NCBI GenBank assembly: GCA_021777285.1
Contig: JAJYDR010000140.1
Coordinates: 1-5,428 of the forward strand
Source: Actinomycetes bacterium
GTDB taxonomy: Bacteria; Actinomycetota; Acidimicrobiia; Acidimicrobiales; RAAP-2
DNA length: 5,428 bases
Reading direction: 5' to 3'
A model generated the notes under the pieces. That model had not been told where the DNA came from, did not search any database, and saw only the letters and a list, made by a program, of their open reading frames with translations. Position numbers and translations under genes: made by a program. Every line of letters begins with the position of its first letter. Positions within the stretch are counted from its first letter, which is position 1. Below are positions 1 to 4,733 of this stretch, piece after piece.

Positions 1-24
1 GCCCACTACACCAACCCGTTCCAT
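1..24 (-). CDS. Start of a probable Rossmann-fold dinucleotide-binding enzyme (8 codons, cut by window edge)
   Basis: Reading leftwards from an ATG at 24-22, the eight codons give MERVGVVG. A strong Shine-Dalgarno, AGGAGGT on the minus strand (plus 35-29), lies 4 nt before the ATG, which supports this start. A beta strand leading into a first glycine at the very N-terminus is typical of NAD(P)-binding Rossmann proteins such as 3-hydroxyacyl-CoA or 3-hydroxyisobutyrate dehydrogenases. Only eight residues are visible, so the exact enzyme is unknown. The IS110 element begins 47 bp upstream of the ATG. It leaves the ribosome binding site intact but may have separated the gene from its original promoter. 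Confidence 0.5.
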
Positions 25-28
25 CGAG

Positions 29-35
29 ACCTCCT
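29..35 (-). promoter_or_regulatory. Shine-Dalgarno of the left-edge minus-strand gene
   Basis: The minus strand reads AGGAGGT here, followed by 4 nt and ATG at 24. It is a near-perfect anti-16S match and is the main reason to believe that the partial reading frame at the left edge is real. Confidence 0.55.
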
Positions 36-80
36 CGTCCGATGTCGACCGCCTGTCGAGCGTTTTGAGTCTAATGGGAC

Positions 81-284
81 TGGAAAGCTTGTCTCAGATG
101 AGGCAGGCTTTCCACCGAGCCGCTGACTGGTGAGTTCTTTTCGAGCCTGAGATTCAATCTCTATATCTAGAGCGGGCCCCAGTTGGTCGGTGAGGTTGAC
201 GGAGAGGGCTGGAGGGGTGTCGTGCCAGGAGCACCGATCCATTAGGTCGCCGCCGTTGCCCTCGAGGCTCGATTTCCGTCGACT
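81..284 (+). ncRNA. Bridge RNA of the IS110 element (target- and donor-binding loops)
   Basis: Bridge RNAs guide IS110 recombinases by pairing one loop with the target and the other with the donor ends. Three modules are visible. (1) A 5' hairpin: 81-88 pairs perfectly with 107-114, then, after a 2x2 internal loop, 91-95 pairs with 100-104 closing a 4-nt loop. (2) A target-binding loop: outer stem 115-118/187-190, extendable to 113-118/187-192, and inner stem 125-130/179-184. It has a putative left target guide at about 131-135, a small hairpin 149-153/157-161, and a right target guide at 165-171. (3) A donor-binding loop: outer stem 194-203/275-284 (10 pairs, two wobbles) and inner stem 204-209/258-263. 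Its left donor guide is 213-221 and its right donor guide 239-245. Order, size (about 204 nt) and position just 5' of the recombinase match the IS110-group arrangement. The transcript ends are inferred; folding was done by eye. Confidence 0.85.
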
Positions 285-287
285 ACT

Positions 288-292
288 GGAGG
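288..292 (+). promoter_or_regulatory. Shine-Dalgarno of the IS110 recombinase
   Basis: GGAGG lies 7 nt before the GTG at 300 and fixes that start. It begins only 3 nt after the last stem of the bridge RNA (ends at 284), so RNA folding and recombinase translation could influence each other. Confidence 0.7.
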
Positions 293-299
293 TGACCAC

Positions 300-1514
300 G
301 TGATTTTCGTCGGAGTGGACTGGGCCGAGTCCCACCACGACATCTGCGTCCTTGACGAGGCGGGAGAGGTTCTCGCCAGGAAGAGGATTCCCGACTCCTT
401 GGTGGGCGTTCGGGCGTTGCACGAGTTGCTCGCTGAGCACGCCGAAGAACCCGACGAGGTGATCGTCGGCATCGAGAAGGACCGAGGGCTCATTGTCACG
501 GCCCTGCTCGGCGCCCGCTACCACGTCTACGCGATCAATCCCATGTCGGCCGCGCGCTACCGCGAGCGCCACGTCACGTCGGGATCGAAGTCCGACCCCG
601 GCGACGCGAAGGTCCTCGCTGACCTGGTGCGAACCGACCGACACAACCACCGCGAGGCGGCCGGCGACTCCGAGGGCGCTGAAGCCGTGAAGGTTCTCGC
701 GCGCGCCCACCAGAGCGCCATCTGGGCGCGCCAGCGAGAGGCGAACGCCCTGCGCAACGCGTTAAAGGACTACTACCCGGGAGCTCTCAACGCCTTTGGC
801 ACCGACCTTGACGACCGTGACGCGCTGGCGATTCTCGAGATCGCCCCCACGCCCCCGCTCGGGCGCCAGCTATCCAAGTCCAAGATCACCGCGGCGTTAA
901 AGCGCGCGGGTCGCCAGCGTAACTTGGAGCGACGAGCGGCTGAGATCCAGTGGGCCCTGCGCGAGGAGCAACTTGCCCAGGGCCCACTCGTCGAGGCCGC
1001 CTACGGACACACCACCAAGGCCCACGTCGCGATGATCCGCGCCTACAACGCCGAGATCACCGAACTCGAAGAGGCGTTGACGTCGGGTTTTGAGCAGCAC
1101 CCGGACGCTCGGATCGTCCTGTCCCTGCCAGGAATGGGGACGGTCCTCGGCGCCCGGGTGCTCGCAGAGTTCGGGGACGACCCGAACCGCTACGCCAACG
1201 CTAAGTCTCGCAGGAACTACGCCGGCACGTCACCGATCACGAGGGCCTCGGGCAAGAGTCACGTCGTCTTGGCTCGTCACATGCGCAACCGTCGTCTGGC
1301 TGATGCCCTCGACCAATGGGCGTTCTGCTCGTTGACCCACTCACCGGGCGCGCGTGCTTACTACGACGAGCTGCGCGCACGCGACAAGACCCATCGCCAG
1401 GCCATCCGCCAACTCGCCAACTGCTGGGTGGGCATCCTGCACGCCTGTCTTGAACAGCGCGTCAACTATGACGAGACAATCGCCTGGAAACATCGAACCA
1501 ATCTCGCGGCTTGA
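300..1514 (+). CDS. IS110-family DEDD/serine recombinase (transposase)
   Basis: This is the 404-aa bridge-RNA-guided recombinase that excises the element as a circle and inserts it at matched targets. The N-terminal RuvC-like DEDD domain (about 1-155) shows the acidic set D7 (VGVDWAE), E59 (GIEKD), D99 and D102 (SDPGDAK). A long helical, charged linker (about 190-265) is likely coiled-coil. The C-terminal Transposase_20 domain (about 270-360) carries LPGMG (276-280), a DNA-binding-like segment, and ITRASGKS. Its S317 sits where the family's nucleophilic serine is found. Length is normal for the family and no frameshift is seen. The GTG start at 300 has GGAGG 7 nt upstream and gives the usual N-terminus, with a strand ending in the first catalytic Asp. 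The stop codon TGA (1512-1514) overlaps a consensus -35 hexamer of the right end. Catalytic residue numbers come from motif matching, not from an alignment. Confidence 0.95.
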   Translation: MIFVGVDWAESHHDICVLDEAGEVLARKRIPDSLVGVRALHELLAEHAEEPDEVIVGIEKDRGLIVTALLGARYHVYAINPMSAARYRERHVTSGSKSDPGDAKVLADLVRTDRHNHREAAGDSEGAEAVKVLARAHQSAIWARQREANALRNALKDYYPGALNAFGTDLDDRDALAILEIAPTPPLGRQLSKSKITAALKRAGRQRNLERRAAEIQWALREEQLAQGPLVEAAYGHTTKAHVAMIRAYNAEITELEEALTSGFEQHPDARIVLSLPGMGTVLGARVLAEFGDDPNRYANAKSRRNYAGTSPITRASGKSHVVLARHMRNRRLADALDQWAFCSLTHSPGARAYYDELRARDKTHRQAIRQLANCWVGILHACLEQRVNYDETIAWKHRTNLAA

Positions 1515-1516
1515 CA
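1511..1516 (+). promoter_or_regulatory. Right-end -35 box (half of the IS110 circle-junction promoter)
   Basis: TTGACA, a perfect -35 consensus, overlaps the transposase stop codon. In the excised circle the right end joins the left end through the CT core. This box is then followed by a 17-nt spacer and TCTAAT (1534-1536 joined to 73-75), a 5/6 match to the -10 consensus, though the mismatch is at the well-conserved second base. Initiation would fall near 81-82, the first bases of the bridge RNA. In the integrated form the left copy of the -10 (70-75) has only GACCGC at the -35 position, so the promoter should be much weaker. Junction promoters are known in IS110 elements; here the assignment is inference from sequence. 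Confidence 0.65.
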
Positions 1517-1536
1517 ATTGGGCGCTAGGGGTGTCT

Positions 1537-1611
1537 AGATGGCGCGCCGTGAACGCTTCAGCGACACCGTGGGGGCGATGGTGACTCCGGGTAACACATT
1601 CGTCAATCATG
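1537..1611. other. Right flank of the IS110 insertion, upstream of the arsR promoter
   Basis: No gene is seen. The stretch begins with the right half of the original IS target (AGAT at 1537-1540), which pairs with the right target guide of the bridge RNA. It contains the 8-bp palindrome GGCGCGCC (1541-1548) and AACGCT (1552-1557), which is complementary to AGCGTT at 59-64 on the other side of the element. Before insertion these could have formed a short stem around the target site. The function of this flank is unknown. Confidence 0.4.
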
Positions 1612-1646
1612 TTGATATCAATATTTATTGATGCTAGGGTGGCGCA
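1612..1646 (+). promoter_or_regulatory. arsR promoter (leaderless type)
   Basis: A -35-like TTGATA (1612-1617) and a -10-like TAGGGT (1635-1640) are separated by 17 nt. Only 6 nt separate the -10 from the GTG at 1647, so the predicted transcription start is the start codon itself. No convincing Shine-Dalgarno with normal spacing is present. The ArsR operator lies between the two boxes, so bound repressor would block polymerase directly. Confidence 0.6.
1617..1632. promoter_or_regulatory. ArsR operator ATCAA-N6-TTGAT
   Basis: The sequence ATCAATATTTATTGAT is a perfect 7-2-7 inverted repeat. It fits the ATCAA-N6-TTGAT operator form described for ArsR/SmtB-family repressors. Further half-sites lie just upstream: TTGATATCAA (1612-1621) is a perfect palindrome, and TCAA-N5-TTGA spans 1603-1615. 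The AT-rich tract stands out against the GC-rich surroundings. Binding here should shut off arsR-arsM and be relieved by an arsenical. Confidence 0.75.
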
Positions 1647-1967
1647 GTGCCACACCCCGCTCCCGCCTCGCTCGCTTCGCTCAGTGACGCGCGATCACTG
1701 GTGCCGGTGTTAAAGGCCATCAGCGACGAGTACCGCCTCGCGATCCTGCTCACCTTGGCGCGCGAGTCGCGCACGGTCGTGGAGCTGACCGAGGAGTTGT
1801 CGATCGCCCAGCCGCTCGTGAGCCACCACCTGCGCGCACTGCGCGAGGCCGGCCTGATCTCGGTCACGCCCGAGGGCCGCTCGAACCGCTACGCCGTGTG
1901 CTGTGACGCAGTCGCTGAGCCGATTCGGCTCCTGTCGGGGATCGCGAACGCCAACCCTTCGTGTTGA
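1647..1967 (+). CDS. arsR: ArsR/SmtB-family metalloid-responsive repressor
   Basis: This 106-aa winged-helix repressor most likely controls itself and arsM. Residues about 20-82 form the winged helix: LKAISDEYRLAILLTL (helices), TVVELTEELSIAQPLVSHHLRALREAGLI (recognition region, about 43-71), then the wing VTPEGRSNRYAV. Cysteines occur only at 85, 86 and 106. The classic CVC motif in the DNA-binding helix is absent, but an adjacent Cys pair after the wing plus a distal Cys resembles ArsR types that bind As(III) or methylarsenite near the C-terminus. The ligand is therefore probably an arsenical, although which oxidation or methylation state cannot be read. The GTG start at 1647 lies 6 nt after a -10 box, so translation is probably leaderless. 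arsM follows 22 nt after the stop, indicating co-transcription. Confidence 0.85.
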   Translation: MPHPAPASLASLSDARSLVPVLKAISDEYRLAILLTLARESRTVVELTEELSIAQPLVSHHLRALREAGLISVTPEGRSNRYAVCCDAVAEPIRLLSGIANANPSC

Positions 1968-1989
1968 GAGAAGAAGAAAAAGAGGACGT
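1966..1989 (+). promoter_or_regulatory. Purine-only leader and Shine-Dalgarno of arsM
   Basis: From the last two bases of the arsR stop codon, 21 consecutive purines (1966-1986) lead into CGT and the arsM ATG. They include GAGGA (1982-1986) as ribosome binding site, 3 nt from the ATG, which is close spacing. The A-rich, unstructured stretch is unusual in this GC-rich DNA and would favour efficient ribosome loading on arsM. Confidence 0.55.
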
Positions 1990-2829
1990 ATGAACGAGAA
2001 GGACGAATCGATCCGGGTCGCCGTGCGCGACCGCTACGCGAGCGCGGCACTCTCGGTGTCCGCGGGTGCCGCTTCGTGTTGCTCGACCTGTGACACCCCC
2101 GACCTCGGGGTCGGCGAGGGGTTCGGGTCGACGTTCTACTCGGTGGACGACACGGGTGCGCTGCCCGCGGCCGCCGTGCTCGCCTCGCTCGGCTGTGGCA
2201 ATCCGACGGCACTCGCGACCCTGGCGGCCGGTGAGGTCGTCTTGGACCTCGGGTCGGGTGGTGGCATCGACGTGCTGCTGTCGGCGCGACGAGTCGGGCC
2301 AACGGGCAGGGTCTTTGGACTCGATATGACCCCCGAGATGGTCGAACTCGCGCGGACGAACCAGGCCGAGGCCAAGGTGACCAACGCCGAGTTCCTGCTC
2401 GGCACGATCGAGTCCATTCCGCTCGCCGATGAGTCGGTGGACGTGATCATCTCGAACTGCGTGATCAACCTCGCCGCTGACAAGGACGTCGTGCTCGCCG
2501 AGGCCTATCGCGTCTTGAGGCCGGGCGGACGTCTCGCGATCTCAGACGTCGTGCTCCAGCGAGCCCTACCCGAGGACCTGCGCGGCCTGATGCTGCTGTG
2601 GACCGGGTGCATCGCCGGGGCGCTCGTGATTGACGACTACGAGGCCAAGCTCGCCGCCGCGGGCTTCGTGGACGCCTCGGTCACGCCCACCGTGGTGCAC
2701 GACCGCGAGGCCATCGAGCGCCTCGCTACCGGGGTCACCTTCCCGGAGGGGATCGAGCCGGCGCGGGTCTACGCTGAGTACGACGGAGCGGTCGCCAACG
2801 CCTTTATCCGCGCGAGCAAGCCTCGCTGA
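1990..2829 (+). CDS. arsM: Arsenite S-adenosylmethionine methyltransferase
   Basis: This 279-aa cytosolic enzyme should transfer methyl groups from SAM to As(III), giving methylated and finally volatile arsenicals. The Rossmann methyltransferase core shows motif I DLGSGGGIDV (86-95), LDMTPEMVELAR (111-122) and the post-core LRPGGRLAISDVV (176-188). The three catalytic/As-binding cysteines of ArsM are present in their usual contexts: C69 (LGCGNP), C157 (SNCVIN) and C207 (GCIAGA). An N-terminal CCSTC cluster (C30, C31, C34) adds thiols seen in many bacterial ArsMs. The start at 1990 follows GAGGA and gives the normal RDRYA N-terminus; the frame is open further upstream into arsR but that part is not family-like. 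Expressed with arsR, it forms a methylation-only detoxification unit in this window. Confidence 0.93.
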   Translation: MNEKDESIRVAVRDRYASAALSVSAGAASCCSTCDTPDLGVGEGFGSTFYSVDDTGALPAAAVLASLGCGNPTALATLAAGEVVLDLGSGGGIDVLLSARRVGPTGRVFGLDMTPEMVELARTNQAEAKVTNAEFLLGTIESIPLADESVDVIISNCVINLAADKDVVLAEAYRVLRPGGRLAISDVVLQRALPEDLRGLMLLWTGCIAGALVIDDYEAKLAAAGFVDASVTPTVVHDREAIERLATGVTFPEGIEPARVYAEYDGAVANAFIRASKPR

Positions 2830-2850
2830 GCCCGCCGCGCCTCGGCTCGC

Positions 2851-2892
2851 TACGATTGGCGAAGGGCGACTGCCCAGCGGATGGAGGGTGTC
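2851..2892 (+). promoter_or_regulatory. Possible ppa promoter and ribosome binding site
   Basis: TACGAT (2851-2856) is a good actinobacterial -10 candidate 22 bp after the arsM stop. No clear -35 is seen at 17-18 bp. GGAGGG (2883-2888) lies 4 nt before the ATG at 2893 and favours that start over the in-frame ATG at 2881, which has no ribosome binding site and would bury GGAGGG inside the coding region. Confidence 0.4.
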
Positions 2893-3375
2893 ATGGACAG
2901 CGTCAACGTGGTGATCGAGATTCCCCGGGGGAGCCAGAACAAGTACGAGTACGACCACGAGAACCACACGATCAAGCTCGACCGGCATCTGATCGTCTCG
3001 ATGGGCTACCCGGCCGAGTACGGCTTCATCCCCGACACCCTGGGTGGTGACGGCGACCCGCTCGACGCGCTGGTGCTCACCGAGTACCCGACCTTCCCGG
3101 GCTGTCTCATCGAGTCCAAGATCCTCGGCATGTGCTTGATGACCGACGAGAACGGCGAGGACGCGAAGCTGCTGATGGTGCCGACCTACGACCCGCACTG
3201 GAAGTCGGCGACCGACATCGGCGACGTGCCCAAGGCGGTGCTCGACCGGATCAGCCACTTCTTCACCGTCTACAAGGACCTCGACGAGGGCAAGTGGATG
3301 AAGGTCGAGCGTTGGGTCGGTCGTGCCGAGGCCGAGGCCGAGCTCGCCGCCTCACGGGCCCGCTTCGTCGCGTAA
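2893..3375 (+). CDS. ppa: Family I inorganic pyrophosphatase
   Basis: This 160-aa enzyme hydrolyses pyrophosphate to two phosphates, pulling biosynthetic reactions forward; it is cytosolic, Mg-dependent and normally hexameric in bacteria. The catalytic set is complete when numbered from 2893: E9 (VIEIPRGS), K17 and E19 (QNKYEY), R31, Y43 (AEYGFIPDT), the signature DGDPLD with D53, D55 and D58, then D85, D90 and K92 (MTDENGEDAK), and Y127-K128 (VYKDL). These match the Escherichia coli active-site residues at a constant offset through the first two-thirds of the protein. Length and sequence resemble mycobacterial Ppa. The ATG at 2893 is chosen for GGAGGG 4 nt upstream; using 2881 would add four residues (MEGV). 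It lies 63 bp after arsM and is probably a separate housekeeping transcript. The membrane-protein gene follows after 12 bp. Confidence 0.95.
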   Translation: MDSVNVVIEIPRGSQNKYEYDHENHTIKLDRHLIVSMGYPAEYGFIPDTLGGDGDPLDALVLTEYPTFPGCLIESKILGMCLMTDENGEDAKLLMVPTYDPHWKSATDIGDVPKAVLDRISHFFTVYKDLDEGKWMKVERWVGRAEAEAELAASRARFVA

Positions 3376-3387
3376 GCGATCGGACCA

Positions 3388-4005
3388 GTGGGTCGTCGCA
3401 CGGGCACCGAACCCGACGACCGCTCGGTCGTCGGGCTGCTCGCGCTCACTCAGGGGCTCTTCTTCGCCTCGCTCGGCCTGTGCATCGCGATCAACCACAG
3501 CGTGACCGCGAGCAACGACGGCATCTCGTTCTATGGCGTCGACCCGAACACCATCGTGCTCGTCATCGTCGGCTACGCCGCGGCGAGCATCGGGATCTAC
3601 AGCGCCTCGAACTGGCTGCGTGATGCCGGCGCGCCCGCGACCGCGGTGCGCGGAGCGCGCGCCGTCGCGGTCGGCCTGCCGCTCCTGCTCGCCACGCCCT
3701 ACAACCAGGGCCCTCTCTGGAACTGGTCGCACATGACCGTCGGTGTGGCCATGGCCCTCGCCCAGGGTGCGTCCACGATCTCGCTCGTGCGCCGTCGCGG
3801 CGGGGCCGGGTCGTGGATCGTCTTCTCCGTGCAGCTCGCGGGCGGGCTGCTCGCCGCGGCGTCGCTGCCCGACTGGTCCTTTCCGATGCTGCTGCCGGGC
3901 GAGACGGTCTACGAACTCGCCTACGGCGCCAGCCTCTTCTTGTGGATCGACGAGCTCGGCGGCCGCCTGTCGCGCCGCGAGCGCGTCAGTCGGGCGAACG
4001 CGTGA
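3388..4005 (+). CDS. Multi-pass membrane protein of unknown function
   Basis: I do not recognise the family. The 205-aa product has about five or six hydrophobic segments: roughly 14-36, 55-74, 91-104 (weak), 114-134, 141-160 and 173-187. It has a polar N-terminus and an arginine-rich C-terminal tail (193-202) that suggests a cytoplasmic C-terminus. The conserved-looking motif PYNQGPLWNWSH (104-115) lies between segments three and four. The gene begins 12 bp after ppa and is in the same frame as it. The ppa stop is the nearest in-frame stop upstream, so GTG 3388 is the first possible start; its ribosome binding site is weak (CGGA). Spacing suggests co-transcription with ppa. Its 3' end overlaps the end of the convergent TetR-type gene by 20 bp. 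Confidence 0.75.
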   Translation: MGRRTGTEPDDRSVVGLLALTQGLFFASLGLCIAINHSVTASNDGISFYGVDPNTIVLVIVGYAAASIGIYSASNWLRDAGAPATAVRGARAVAVGLPLLLATPYNQGPLWNWSHMTVGVAMALAQGASTISLVRRRGGAGSWIVFSVQLAGGLLAAASLPDWSFPMLLPGETVYELAYGASLFLWIDELGGRLSRRERVSRANA

Positions 4006-4582
4006 TCATCGCCTCGGCGATCGCGTAGAGCGAGGCGCGCCACTCCTCGGGTGTGGCGGCGAGGGAGTGCTCGCCCTCGAGGGCGACCTGGCCGAAGAAG
4101 AGCGCGTACCAGATCCGCGCGAAGGAGGCCGCGCTCATACCGGCAAGCAGCAGGCCGCGGTCCACGATTGGCTGGACGCGCCCGACGATGTAGTTGCCCG
4201 CCTCGCGCTGGGCGGCGGCGATGCCGTTGGCCGCGGTCTCGTTGTGGCGCGCGAAGGAGAAGCTCTCGATACGAAGCGTTCGCGAGCGGTAGCGCTCGGG
4301 TCGCATGGCGTCATCGATCATCTTTTGCAACGCCGCGCGCAAGCCATCGGCCGTGGACACGCCGACGAGGGGCGCGGTGAAGAGGGTGGCGGTGCGCAGC
4401 ACCTCGTCGCGGTAGCGGCGCACGATCGTCGCGGCGAGCAGCCCCTCGCGGTCCTCGAAGTAGCTGTAGAGCAGCGAGACCGAGACGTTGGCGGCGGACG
4501 CCACGCGTTTGACGCGGTAGCGGGTGATCCCCTGGGTCTCGAGCTCCTCGATCGAGGCCGCAAGAATCCGTCCTTGTGTCAC
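3986..4582 (-). CDS. TetR/AcrR-family transcriptional regulator
   Basis: This is a 198-aa regulator. The N-terminal TetR helix-turn-helix spans about residues 3-48: ILAASIEELETQGI, then VKRVASAANVSVSLLYSYFEDREGLL, with the typical LYSYF recognition helix and the following 'F.DREGL' turn. The rest (50-198) is a helical ligand-binding and dimerisation domain with no recognisable ligand signature, including the segments IESFSFARHN and FARIWYALFFGQVAL. The GTG at 4582 is the start because an in-frame stop (TAG) lies only 9 nt upstream and leaves no room for a Shine-Dalgarno. A TAnnnT -10 sits 6 nt before the GTG, suggesting leaderless expression. It is divergent from the Nudix gene and may control itself, that gene, or a more distant target. 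Ligand unknown. Confidence 0.88.
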   Translation of the reverse strand: MTQGRILAASIEELETQGITRYRVKRVASAANVSVSLLYSYFEDREGLLAATIVRRYRDEVLRTATLFTAPLVGVSTADGLRAALQKMIDDAMRPERYRSRTLRIESFSFARHNETAANGIAAAQREAGNYIVGRVQPIVDRGLLLAGMSAASFARIWYALFFGQVALEGEHSLAATPEEWRASLYAIAEAMITRSPD

Positions 4583-4588
4583 GGATGG

Positions 4589-4594
4589 AGGCTA
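4589..4594 (-). promoter_or_regulatory. -10 box of the tetR-type gene (leaderless)
   Basis: TAGCCT on the minus strand ends 6 nt before the GTG at 4582, the same spacing as at arsR and the Nudix gene. It partly overlaps the in-frame TAG that bounds the reading frame. No good -35 is visible. Confidence 0.45.
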
Positions 4595-4618
4595 TCGCCA
4601 CAGGTGAGCGGTTCTGGA

Positions 4619-4642
4619 GGGTACTTTGTCACGACCGTACCC
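4619..4642. promoter_or_regulatory. Candidate regulator operator GGGTAC-N12-GTACCC
   Basis: A perfect 6-bp inverted repeat with a 12-bp spacer (24 bp in all) lies in the 151-bp divergent intergenic region, 37-60 bp upstream of the tetR-type start and 92-115 bp upstream of the Nudix start. TetR-family repressors usually bind palindromes of this size near their own promoter. Assignment rests on position and symmetry only. Confidence 0.35.
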
Positions 4643-4721
4643 GTAGTGGGCCCCTCGGGCGACCACGTCGAAGGCACGCCGAAGCATCACATCCCCGCAT
4701 CGGCTCACGAGGACTCGTCGA

Positions 4722-4727
4722 TACCAT
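4722..4727 (+). promoter_or_regulatory. -10 box of the Nudix gene (leaderless)
   Basis: TACCAT ends exactly 6 nt before the ATG at 4734. There is no Shine-Dalgarno between them, so the transcript probably starts at the ATG. No convincing -35 is visible. Confidence 0.45.
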
Positions 4728-4733
4728 CGGCGT

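Larger units (their letters stand above)
73..1536 (+). mobile_element. Complete IS110-group insertion sequence with bridge RNA
   Basis: The element is about 1464 bp, with one copy of the CT core counted. The same core dinucleotide, CT, is found at 71-72 (left junction) and 1535-1536 (right junction). The ends were placed by the guides of the bridge RNA. The left donor guide (213-221) is identical over 9 nt to the right end (1527-1535). The right donor guide (239-245) is the exact reverse complement of the left end with core (71-77). Layout fits the IS110 group, not IS1111: a long 5' non-coding end (227 bp) encoding the RNA, then the recombinase, then only about 20 bp of 3' end. No terminal inverted repeats or longer target duplication are seen, as expected for this family. 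It sits between divergent genes (a minus-strand gene start on the left, arsR on the right). The open frame and intact RNA suggest that it may still be active. Confidence 0.85.

Noticed and set aside
138..148. Alternative left target guide resembling TTTTGAGTCT of the left flank
   Set aside because: Alignment needs a one-base bulge and a mismatch; 131-135 is contiguous and sits directly after the inner stem, though neither is decisive.
6..710. 234-codon open frame on the minus strand across the IS110 5' end and recombinase
   Set aside because: It runs antisense through the well-supported bridge RNA and recombinase, has no recognisable domain, and is explained by GC-rich codon bias.
1541..1548. 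GGCGCGCC 8-bp palindrome next to the IS right end
   Set aside because: Short GC palindromes are frequent in GC-rich DNA and no partner feature was found; noted only as part of the flank.
1903..1989. Longer N-terminus for arsM starting inside arsR
   Set aside because: The 29 extra codons overlap arsR and do not resemble ArsM; ATG 1990 has a purine-rich ribosome binding site.
2881..2892. ppa start at the upstream ATG 2881
   Set aside because: No ribosome binding site precedes it, while GGAGGG lies 4 nt before ATG 2893, which gives the normal family N-terminus.
2566..3258. 230-codon open frame on the minus strand opposite arsM and ppa
   Set aside because: It lies antisense to two strongly supported enzymes and shows no family features.
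4008..4021. Palindrome ATCGCC-TC-GGCGAT just after the membrane-protein stop, possible terminator
   Set aside because: The stem is only 5 bp with a usable loop, has no T-tract and lies inside the TetR-type coding region.
4646..4666. GC-rich hairpin (GTGG/CCAC and GCCC/GGGC arms) in the divergent region
   Set aside because: It has a bulge, no T-run, and lies between divergent promoters where a terminator makes little sense; probably base composition.
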